Below are positions 49,796 through 61,000 of a stretch of 64,000 nt of DNA, one piece after another; position 1 is the stretch's first letter; each line of letters starts with the position of its first letter. Position numbers and translations under genes: made by a program. The stretch comes from Cyanoderma ruficeps (taxonomy: Eukaryota; Chordata; Aves; Passeriformes; Timaliidae): positions 97,597 to 161,596 of the forward strand of contig VZDJ01000043.1 in NCBI GenBank assembly GCA_008694505.1, written 5' to 3'. A model generated the notes under the pieces. That model saw only the letters and a program-made list of their open reading frames with translations, searched no databases and was not told the DNA's origin.

Positions 49796-50079
49796 AGTTG
49801 GATTACAGATAAATTAGTTAGATAGTTTTCTACAACAGCCGTCTCCTGAGATTCATTCCAGGGTTCCTAAATTGGGACATGCCCAGCTTCGCCCCGCGAC
49901 AGGTAATAGCTACCAACGGAGAGATGAAATCCTTGTGGTCCAGCCAATAGATCTGTCTTCTTCTGTAGGGAGATTTCAAAGTCTTTGGTTAACTCAGGGG
50001 TCCTTATAGTCCTTTCCAAAGTGACAGGCAGTTGGCCAAAAGGTGGGGAAATCATAACGGTGTGCTCGTTTTGAGAGAA

Positions 50080-50153
50080 CGAGAACAGGTACAGCCGTCA
50101 GCAAGTGCAGTGTTAACGAGGACAGATAGAGCCATCAGCAAGTGCAGTCAATT
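50080..50153. repeat. 37-bp tandem duplication inside the retroelement region
   Basis: Two adjacent 37-bp units (50080-50116 and 50117-50153) share the core TCAGCAAGTGCAGT and differ at several positions. Short tandem repeats of this kind are common in LTRs and leaders. Confidence 0.85.
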
Positions 50154-50379
50154 CACCATGACTTGCCTATTGTTTCTGCTCGGGTTCTGATGTTCCGATG
50201 GAAAAGCGTGCCAGGATTTTCCATTGAACACACCTGCAGGCAACACTCAGCAAACATCCCCCTCAGCCAGGCCAGAACTCCTGTGTTGGGGTTTTAGAGT
50301 CCTTTTAGGGGTTTCAGTCTCTGTCCTTGATGATGGTTGTGAGGCAGATGAGAGACTTCGGACTGTCTCTTACATAGTG

Positions 50380-53300
50380 TCACAGTTAAAAATAACTTAT
50401 AAACAGTGGGTAAAGAGGAAAATAAAACATGAAAGGTAACAGATTCCTGTTATCAAGCAACAGAAATACATGGAACTTGAGATGTGACAAATATGAAAGC
50501 TTTTCAATAGGCTTCTCAGACGTCTTTAAAGACACTTTCAGTTTCAGTTTGTTTATTTTTGTCCTCTATGTTTGTCTTGTTCTTACCAAGCGAAAGTGGG
50601 ATTTTGTCCTTGTCTCCACAGAAGAGTAGGAGATTTAGGAAGTTTCCAAGTTTACTGCCTGGATTCTGTGGTCAAGTCTTCTGTCCACCCTGAGTAAAGC
50701 TTGCATTTTATTTTCTGCATCCACAAGGTAGAAAAGTTTTCAAATACTGCTTCCCCTCAAGAGAGAAGTTCCTCACGAAAAGCCTTGCAATGAAGGCCAG
50801 AAGGGATTTTCTTTTTTACCTCTCACACCACGTTTTTCCTTTAGAAACGCATGTATATATTAATCCATCATGACAAAGGACAAGGTGAGTTTTTCCTAAG
50901 TTTAAGCAGATTTCTGCCTTTCACTTCCTTTCACTTTCTCGATAAGGAAGCTTTTATTTCTGGGCTGGCATTTGGAACATTTCTGTTCCTGTAGCACAAA
51001 TTAATAAACAGAGGGATTGGAAAATTTTTCAACCTATGCAGGAAGCAAGGAAATCCTCTTCTAGATTGATGGGCAGAACAGATGACAAAATTTGTCTCTG
51101 CTGTGCACTAAAGAGACTGCTAAGCATTTTTATTTCTTTTCCCATAAAACAGGCAAAGGAGATTTTATTCTTTCAATGAATATCTGTAAGCCACTCTGAT
51201 GAGATGGTCACGAAGAGGGATATCTTCCTCTTGCAAGAAGGAGGGGAGGAATATTTTTTTTCCCTTTTTGCAATTGCTTTTTTTTCCATCAGAGCATGCA
51301 TCTGAAAGATGTGATCCTATCAGATAAACCTGTTGCCTTTCAGTGGAAGAGCAAAGAATGGGATATCTTTTTTTAAAAAAGAAACACTAAAATGTTTCCA
51401 TAATAGTTCTTTTTCTACTAGTTCATTATAACAAGGGAATTGTGATAAAGAGAGAAAGAAAATAATTTTTAAAATGTTTAGCTTTCCACTTCAGCAAGGT
51501 ATGCCACCTCTTTTTTTTTCCCTGAGCCTGCTCTAGTAACAATGAAACTGTGAAGAAACTACCATTGAAAAATATGTGATTTAATGTTATCTAGGAATAG
51601 GTAGGAATGAAAAGTGGAACGCCTTGCACCACAGCAGTATATGGTGAACAAAGCAAAAGGGAGACTGCACTTACAGGTCTGCAAAGAACTCATAAACCTA
51701 AACAAGAATTAAATTTTGCCCCCCACCCCGGGAGTTTTGTGGATGCCACAAACTCCAAGTGTCTCTTCATTTGTTGTGAGCTGAGCATCCTTGTAGCTCC
51801 TGAAGAACACAGGCACACATTTAATACTGAAGTCTTCTCAGAGACCTGAGAACTGCAATCAAATCTAGTTGGACTTAATATTTGTGAGCCTTTGGAACAT
51901 ACAGCCTGTATACACCAGAAGGGAAAATATTTCTCTCTTGCGTCCACAGTGCTGCCTGTCTGAGATCCATGGGATCACCAGAAATTCCCTAAAAATGTTG
52001 GTCTATAAATTAAATCTAAGAAGATGAAGTACAGTTCTCTTCTCACACAAAGAAACCTACTAGTTTTGGACACCACAAGATTAGCACCAAAGTGGAAAAC
52101 CACCTGGATGGCCCAATTTAACTCCAAACTCAGAGGCCTTACCTCATAAAAGCAAAGAGGTAATTGAAAGGTGGTTAAGATGACAGCTAACACTGTTACC
52201 AGCAAATATAATTTGATGTAAAATAAATCATAAGGGCAGGTATCTATTAATAAACATCCACAAAGCAGGCCACATAGCATTTCACAATACCTTCAGGTCA
52301 GAAAGCCAGGAAACTGTGCTGACGAGAGAGCACCATGGACACTTGGAAAGGAAGCCCTCTCATTGCTTTCAAAAACTTAAAGGCCAACATGAAACAGATA
52401 TAATTGCATTTGGCTCTGAACTTCCCACAAACGCTGGATTTAAGTTAGGCTAGACAGGCACCCAAACTGGAAAAACAGAAACTCCATCTGTAAATAGGGC
52501 CTGCCACAGGATGGGTAGTTCTGTCTTGTCCCCTGAATGTCCCTCTTCCTTTGAATAAGAAAAGTCTTTGCAAGACATGCTTACTTCCGTGTACACAATT
52601 CTATTATATCTATAATAATATTTGATAATATCACTGTAATATTCAGGAGGCCCCATCATACACATGTATCAATCCTGCTTGAACAGGCTAAAATACACAG
52701 AAACAGAGTCAGTGCTCCAAAAAGCTGATTGTGCAAACAAAAATTGTGAAGTAATTACCTTAAACCTTTACATCCTTATGGGATTTTAAAAATTCCATAA
52801 AAATAGAGACTTTAAAGAGTGTATTGAGGTGGGGTGTTCTCTGAATCTATAGAAATAGAGAGGAGAAAAAAAAATCCTATCTCAAGAAGCAAGTCACTTC
52901 TAATTTTAGAAATTTAGGACCATTTGCTTGAGCTGATTCTTTAGATCTACCCTTGACACTGTTGCTAAGAAAAGACATAAGGCTTCTTTTGTTCAGTAAC
53001 TTTTACTACATGAATAGTGCTGCTGCCAATTAGTGCTCCCATTAGAAGAAAACATCTCACTTTTCAAAGGCAGTAGTTCCATCAAACTTCAATACTGTAA
53101 CCCTCCTTGTTTAGAAAAATAAAAATTATACCAGCTTTGATTTTTTTTTAACTGAAAATAATTTAAATTCAAGCAATCTTTCAAATATTCTTTGTATGGC
53201 TTTTATTGTGGGCATTCACAGGACAAAAATCATGGCTCAGACTTGATACAAAATGTAAGGACTTTTTGCCTTTTTCTATTATGATGTGGACTAGAGCCTG

Positions 53301-56300
53301 GTCTAAAGATGTTAGCTGCTGACAGACAGACAGAAAGGTCTGTCATTGTGCCACACCGCTGTCTGCTCACATCAAAACCATAATTTTGCCAGGTAAAAAG
53401 TGCACTGTGCCTGGGATAAATGGGATATGGAGCCTCCTGCATATCACAGAGATTTGGAGTTGGCCCACACCAGACAGACACATCACTCCCTGCCTTCACT
53501 GCCAGGGGATCAGGGGAACTTCAGACTGTGCTGTGTAAATTTTTCTAAAATAGGGCTATGATATTTATAATGTTACAAAGGACCCGATGAACAATATATT
53601 TTACTACTTATTAGCAGCCAGAAATGGAGATGCTAGATAGCTTTCAGAGACTGTGTTGGGGTTTATAAAAACACAAGAATTACACTTATAAAATCCTTCA
53701 CCACCCATGATGAAAGCATGCCACTGATTTCACTAAAGGTAAAAGCACACTTTCTGTCACTTTCAAAGAAGGAATAAGAGAGAAGACAAAGGAAGACAAA
53801 GGTATTGCTTTTCATTCTGCAGGAAAGCCCATCTCTGGCTCCTCAAGTGGTTATTCATTGCTGTTTCAGCAGCGCCATTTGGAGAAACTACAAGTTCAGA
53901 GACATGAATCCATTTTAAACCTGTGTATGATCTGGCCCCTGCTCTGTGTGATGGTGCTTGCTCACTGTTGGTTTAAATGCTGTTACTAAGAATACCCAGC
54001 AAGGAGGAGTTAACAAAAAAAAAGAAAAAAAAAAAAACAAAACGCTACCCAGGGATGGAAGGCAGTGGCCTTTCTCCAGTAATGTTTGATAATGGGTTGT
54101 CTTGTCATGACAAGTTTCCCATGGAGTCCAAGTAAACTTGCTGACTGAGTCCTTAATGTCTGATTCCACTCCAGTACAAGCACAGGATAATCTGGAAATG
54201 TACAGATCTGTGTCATGATGGGACCTGTTTCACAACAGTTTTGTGCAAGCTCTCGGCTCTTTTCAGGACTCTCAGATAAATGGGAGGATTTGTCATAAGC
54301 TTTTTCCTGAGAGATGGATTTACAGAAAAGCTGCAGGTGGTTTCTTTTCAATTTGAAGGACAGAGTTGCAAACAGTTCAGTTGGAGCCTTTTCTCTTTGG
54401 ATTCCTTCTGTTCAACTGATGGCAGAGTATGCTTGTGTCAGACAAGGACAGCAGCCCTGTCCAGCACAGGAGGCAGTCTAGGGATCCCAGGACATTGATT
54501 TGGGACATTTCCCAGGGACATTTCCCCTGCCTGAACCCTTTCATGTGAGGAACTCTTCATAGGAGTTCAAGCTCACAAATATAAAATAGATGCCCCCAGA
54601 ACGGATAGAGATGAAGAGAAGTACCTTTCTGAAAGAAGTTCCCTTTCATTTTTGCTTCTGAAAATACTACTAACCACTGTTTAGAATCCCTAAAGTCAGA
54701 AGAGTGATAACCTATGGCAATCAGGTAGATTGGGTTTGAGGAAAGCACGTGAAGGTGTGCACAGGTGAGATTTTGTGGATGTGTGTAGGTCTAATCTCTT
54801 CTCCAACATGTGTGCCAAGATGCATTCCCAGCAGGTTCATTCTGCCTGAAAAGATCTTCCTCCTCCCATGTGTCTCCCCTGACATCACACAGCTGACAAG
54901 AAACCCTAAAGTGCAGAGGAGTCTCTGCAGATATTGCAAATGCCCACAGTGGACACCCAGCTGCAGCAGGAGTGTAAATGAGTGGCCAAGCACAGCTGCT
55001 TTTAGAGCAGTTTCATTTTAGCAGCAGCAGGAAAAAAATGTTGTGATTTACAGACCATAACAGTCCAAACCTCACAGCTGTGTGTGCTGCATTATCTCAT
55101 TTTAATAACTAGACAGATCTCATTTAATGTCAATCTGACCTTTCAAGGTTGTTCTTTAAGAAGGCCTCAGCAGTCAGTGTAGCATAGAAATGATGCCATC
55201 CTTGCTTAGAGAGGGGGAAAAACTATTTGTCTGGGACAGACAAAATGATGACGTTTTCAATGACATTAACCAGGCAGTACCTTCTCCTTTTTTACCTTTC
55301 CTTCCACACTTCCTCCTCCACCACTTCCCAGCTCAGCCTTTCCAGGAGCTTTGAACTGCTCAGGCTGAATTTATCAGCATCTAGTAAAGTTGATGTGACT
55401 TATGATCATTCCTCTCATTATAATGATAGTAGTTAAAGGTTCCCTACAGGTACAAATTAAATATTATTTTAGCATTAAATACTAATATATGCTACTTTCA
55501 GAGCTAATTACTATTCCAGGGGACCAGGTCGAGGGTTTTGGAAGTAGATACTTGATAAAACCACAACTGTTTTCACTCAGAGGTCAGGTAAGACCCACAT
55601 AAGACATAATTAAACTACAGTCCATCTAAATTTTCTACAAAGCTACCTGGATAAATGGCCATTTCCAAATGTGCACTTTGTTCAAAAATTCAGAATCATT
55701 TCTTGCCTTCAGCTTTATAGAGGGGAAAATATGAGTTTTAATAAATATAAGAAATGTATCATCTGTCATTTTAACACATTTGATAACAATATGGAAATTA
55801 TGTGCATGAAAAAGGAGCTCAGAAGAGCAGAATTAGCTACATAATTACGTACATTTTTAAGAACTTCAGAAATCATGTTCCAGAACTGGCTGTGAATTAA
55901 CACACCATACTCTTCAGGAAAGGCTTGTATTGCCACAAGGAAAGCAGCAAACCAATTTGGCCAAAATTTCTCCTAGCAATCAAAATGAACAACTGAAAGT
56001 CCAGTCCTACATAAAGAATTCTTCCCTGACTGATGTGGTGGTCTGGGTTAAAGTCAGGACCTTCCTGAAATTCAGAGTAGTTATTTGTATGTCCGGAGAC
56101 GTGTTTCTAGAATTAGCCACCATATAATTACAAAATAATGGAGACCATTTGACCGGTTCAGCTCAATCACCTTTCTTTTTTTTTTTTTCCTCTTATGATA
56201 AAATGTGTTATGGGCTGATAAAAACTTGAATATTATCAATTTGGAGCCAAGGTGCTCAGAGAATGTCCTGTTGTCTTTACTTTGAAAAAAAGGCAGCTTC

Positions 56301-57957
56301 CTTTTCTCTTAGCCCTGTCATTACTGCAAAATCTGGTAAATTCTGCTGGCTCGGAAAGTTGAGTGATTTCTTGAAAGAGCTTAGGAACAAGTAACAGCTA
56401 CAAAAATAAACAGTGTATTTATTTTGGGACCTTTTTTCTCTTGATGCAGCTGTGCATTCTTGGGTGATTTATCATCAGCACCCAGGCTTATGAGTTTTAC
56501 TGAAAACACTTAAATTTGTAAGAAAGTAAAACAATCGCGTCACAATAGCAACAGAAACAGGTTTTGGTTAAATACTCCTGAATTTCCATGGCTATGTTTT
56601 ATTTCTATCTTCGCCTTTTCTGCGTTAATTATTTACATCTCAAAGGCATTTGGTCTTCAAAAAATGACACTTGAAAAGTTGTAGGCTTTGGCTAAGCTGT
56701 GGGCATGAGTGATGTTGAAGAGCTGATATCTGAAGTGCCTGGTAGTCTTTGGTAGGAAAAGATTTGTGTCATTCAGGGTCACAAAGGAGATCTCCTGACA
56801 TCCTCCTGAACTTAAAACTCACTACAAGAACAAATGTCACTTCTTTTAACTTTTCTCTCTCTGGAAACATCATTTATTGCCTGCCTTTTTTGCAGTTCAA
56901 GTGAGCACATGTGCCTTTTAGAGTGACAGATTCACTGAAAAAAGCATAAAGACAGACAAAAGTTACAGAAATATCAGTTTACTTTTTCAGTATAACTCAA
57001 TGAAATAAATAAAGGTCCTATTCATTAACATTTCTCTTCATCTGAAATTTTTCCACTATATAAAATAAGCACTATATAAACAACCCTCACGCAATATAAC
57101 ATAATACGTACAAAATCCTTTGGGTTTAAATACATTTATACAATAGGAAAAAGCATAATCAACAGCATTTCTTCAATCTCCAAGGCAACTGATTCAACAA
57201 GAAATATGTAGACAAATTCTACAAGTTGTTCCATAAAAAAAAAGAAATCTTTATGCCTTGCAAGTTTTTTTTATCATCCCTTTTTTTAGGTGGTTAATTG
57301 AAGAATTATGTTTCTCTTCTTTGACCAGTTTGGTGTGCATTATTATTATTATTATTATCCCTCAAGGGGCTTTGATGTCAAAATATCCACAATAGTTCTG
57401 TTCCTGAGCTGGAAATAGCTGTATCTTCATCCACAGAATTGTTCTCTCTCCCTCAGAAAATAAGAACAAAACAAAAGAAAAAGATACCCTCCTTCCTTTC
57501 TCTTTTTGGGCCTGCTAAATAAGGCTCATTTCCTGACACCCTTATTCATCCCAATATCTGTCTCTGAGAGGCGAGCTTGATTTTTCTTGCAGCCATTTTT
57601 CTGGGGGCAGCATCCTTTTTCCAGTGAAATTACTCAAGGAATTTCTACTACCATTACCTCAGTCATCTTCCAGCATGAGCCAGGTAAACTTAGAACAACT
57701 CCATTTCTCCTCTTGCTATCAAATTTTCTGCTTTATGCTAGAAGGCATCAAGCTTTTCTGCCACAGTTTAAGGCTGACAGATTTTCTTGAGCATTATTCT
57801 CTGTAGCCATTAGTTTTGTTCATATATCCACACTTAATAAATGTGACTTTCCGTCTAGAGTGTCTTTGGTGAAGAATAATTTCCAGTGATGAAATTACCA
57901 GGAAAATAACATCACCAAAAATAAATATAAAAAAAAAATTAAAAAAAAAAACCAACC
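50380..57957. other. Long noncoding stretch
   Basis: About 7.5 kb with no transposon recognised. It has an (ATT)n microsatellite (57339-57358) and two splice-flanked short segments (50845-50884, 57593-57683) described in the findings. The open frames at 51975-52280 (-) and 54010-54351 (-) show no family signature. The second runs into a poly(A) stretch at 54017-54041. Confidence 0.5.
57339..57358. repeat. (ATT)n microsatellite
   Basis: About six ATT units. Confidence 0.9.
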
Positions 57958-58010
57958 NNNNNNNNAAAAAACCAACCAACCAAACCAACAAACCGAAACC
58001 CCCCCCCCAC
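57926..58010. repeat. A/C-rich tract with a small gap (8 N at 57958-57965)
   Basis: Poly(A) and CCAA-type words surround an eight-base gap. Ten consecutive C follow at 57999-58008. Confidence 0.9.
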
Positions 58011-61000
58011 AATTAATTCTAAAGAGAAATAACTCCAGAGATAATTTTGGATAGCCACTGGATAAATGTCTTCAGCCTGAATCAGCCAAGAGAAAACCAC
58101 CATAAGTGAAAACTACTGTTTGCAAGGAGCAATTATTTTTCCCAGTCAATACTGACAAGTATTACTCTGTTTTCTTCATTTTCATGTTTAGAAACTGTTG
58201 CAAAAGCTCCTAGTATTTCATAGCTGCATATTTAAAACATAACCTCTAGTCTACTTTATCACCTACTAAAAAACCCCCAAAATTATAGAAATAAAAATAA
58301 GAGCAACAACATACTCCACCAGGGATTCAATCTGTGATAATTCACACATCCTTTTGATATTGCAGATGTACCTTCAAGTGGCTGGAGTAGTTAATTTCAG
58401 TTTTCCTGTCTAGTGGTTCTAATTTATTTATGAAATTTTGCTGAGAAAGAAACCCGAGTGGAATTTTGCTATTCTGAAACTTTCCTCTTGGAGAGGAAAA
58501 TACAGGAGAACTGGGGGCTGGCTACAGCCAGCTCCACACACCCCAGTGGAAGCCTTTTCCCTTGCTACTTGATTCCACACGGGAGAAGAGAAACCTCAAT
58601 TAGCAGAGAGCAAAAAGGACTGTATGGATCAAAAGTAAGCTGACTGCTTAATTATGGATACTGTCATTGGTCAGGTTTGAGATTTCCTTCTCATGTTTGC
58701 TCTTGTTTGCTCATCCCAGTGTACAAGGCTGCACAAATTACTAATTCATTGGGAAAGGATGATTGTCCAGATGGAAAACACCTGTGCCCTCTAACTAGAG
58801 GATGCAACTAAATTTTATCTTCTTGCAATACAACTGAGGCTTTAAGCAAGTTGATTTAATAAGAATAAATCAATGAAATATCCAGAGCTACTGCAGAAGT
58901 CCAGATAGAGAGGATTATTCAGTGCATTCTCAGAAGGATTTGCACTTCTTTTAAAATGAAGAATTAAATTTAATCCCGATTTTAGCTTTTGTGTTGCATT
59001 TAGGCTGCTGCTGGGTTTTTGTGTTTGGTTTTGTTCTTGTTTTTTTTCTTTTCTACCTAACAGAGCCATGGATTGGGAAGCTTCTAAACCTGTTAACCAT
59101 TCACACCATCTTCAATTTGCCAGAATCAGTGTTAAGGCGGTTTAATTTAGGATGTTTCACAAAAAATAACTTAATTTCAGAAGAGAAATGGTACCAACAC
59201 TGAATATATGAGATGCAGGAGATATTTTCAGTACTTGTAGAATTTCAAGAAAAAACTCTACTGTTTTAGATAATCCTCTTTCTCTGTGATCTGATGTCTT
59301 TGAAGTGGAAGTGTCTCACCCAGACAAGAATTCAGAAACTAAAAATTCTGAAGCAGAGGGAAAGAACACATACAAGTGGAACAATTCTGAAAAGGAGGCT
59401 TTTGCGCAGGAAATATTTTAGTTTCAAAGTACTAACATTTTGGCAAAGATTATGTCTTGTAAATTGCCAAGGTTAGAAACCAAAAAAGGAAGACCAACAA
59501 ACTCAAAACAATCAAAACTTTTCCTTTGGGGCTGAAAAAGTGCCAGGACTATTTTTCACCACTAATTTAAATTGGAGGTTTTCCCTTGAGAATTTATGTT
59601 TAGTTAAATTCTAATTTTTCCATCAGAGGGGGAAGTTTTTAATTAAGTTCACTGCTCTTCATTGATACTGAGGTTCCTCTCTCCCCATTCACTGACTTTA
59701 AGATGGGACCTCTGGTACTATTTGGTCCCAACTGCCAAAGTTTTGGGACAGGCAGGTATTTTAATGAGCATAATATGGCTTCAGTGAATGTTTCACAAGC
59801 TTGGTAAACATTGTGGTCTTTCCTCATTCCTCTGAAAAAAACATTGGTTGTAAAATAAATGTTTACTTCTTTTACAGAAAAAGCTGAACAATTTTCTAAA
59901 GAATTGTGATGTGTACCCTCCTATCAAAAGTAACTCAGATGGACTTCTGAAATGTATTGGAATTTAAAGGCAAACTCTTCTTATTAAATCTATATATTGC
60001 TCAAGAGAAAGTAGCTACCAACAAGATAATTGAAGCATTGTGATCAGCAAATGTAATTTTTCCCTGGGGCAGCACATGTTAAAAAAATGCAAACAGCAGT
60101 GTAGAAGAGGGTCTGCATAAATGAAAATGGTATTTTGAATAGAAGAAAAGATTTGAAAGCAGCAACGCAATTCCTACTGTATTTCAGAGCACATAAATAG
60201 AGAATAGATGTGTCTCACAACAAAAATTTAAAAATTTGCTGAGTATTACCTCTTCTATTTCAAAAAGCAGCACATTGAACATAGATTATGAAATGGCTCT
60301 AATTTAAGGGTATGAGATATCAAATATAGGACACAGAAGTGACATAATTTTGTTTAATTTCTCTTCCCAAGACAAAAAAAACCCATGACAACAAAAAAAA
60401 AAAAACCCACCAAGAATACACACAATTCATGAATTATGCATTTTAAAAATAGAATAGTGAACAAAAAGTTCTATCTTTCAGGGAGGTTCCACAGTGAATG
60501 CTTGACTAATGGAGATGAATAAGATCTTTATTTTTGTGATCCTTGCTCTCTGCAGACTTTTTCTCTCTTCTCAGAGTGGCATTGTGCCAGTGACCATGTG
60601 AGATGAGATGCTGGAGCAGTCAGACTGTCCCTAAGGAATCCCATGGTGTTTAGTCTTTTTTCCCTTAATTCCCAAAGGAAAAAAAGATCATTTGGCTTAT
60701 TTCTCTCATCCAGCCTTGACAAAATCTGGTAGAAAGGAAGAGGGTGCATCCAAGAAGATCCATCAGACTGCTCCCAGACTGAAGGACACAAAGATTTGAG
60801 AAAGGAAAGATGAAAGCACAATCACTCAAAGCTGCCTTGGGCAGAAAAGAGAGCACAGCAAAACATTCTGGAACAAGAATCCTAGGACATGCCTTGGGCA
60901 GGGAGCCAGCTGCACACAAGCAGCTCAGGTCTTACAGAGGAGTGTCCTGATGCTGCTAAAGTGGAGCTGGAAAGGATTGCAACATGTTCTTCAACAAACG

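Larger units (their letters stand above)
49393..50379. mobile_element. Probable LTR retroelement insertion, limits and orientation unsettled
   Basis: CpG density is clearly higher than in the flanks, as in a young insertion. The left end is TGTCACG at 49398. Reading A: a 504-bp LTR, 49398-49901, ending CGCGACA. The ends are inverted repeats with one mismatch in seven. CCAAT (49761-49765) and TATAAAAGG (49787-49795) act as a + strand promoter, followed by leader-like sequence. Reading B: a longer 977-bp element, 49398-50374, ending TTACA and flanked on both sides by TAGTG (49393-49397 and 50375-50379), a 5-bp duplication. Reading A has no duplication at its right end and no clear primer-binding site. 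Reading B has only 3-bp inverted ends. No gag, pol or env coding was recognised. Confidence 0.5.

Noticed and set aside
51975..52280. 101-codon minus-strand frame with a hydrophobic stretch and a good donor (AG/GTAAGG at about 52140)
   Set aside because: The acceptor side is weak and the frame reads through the donor without change. There is not enough to call an exon.
54010..54351. 113-codon minus-strand frame ending in Phe-rich sequence
   Set aside because: It ends in a poly(A)-derived stretch, has no known domain, and an overlapping frame is open too.
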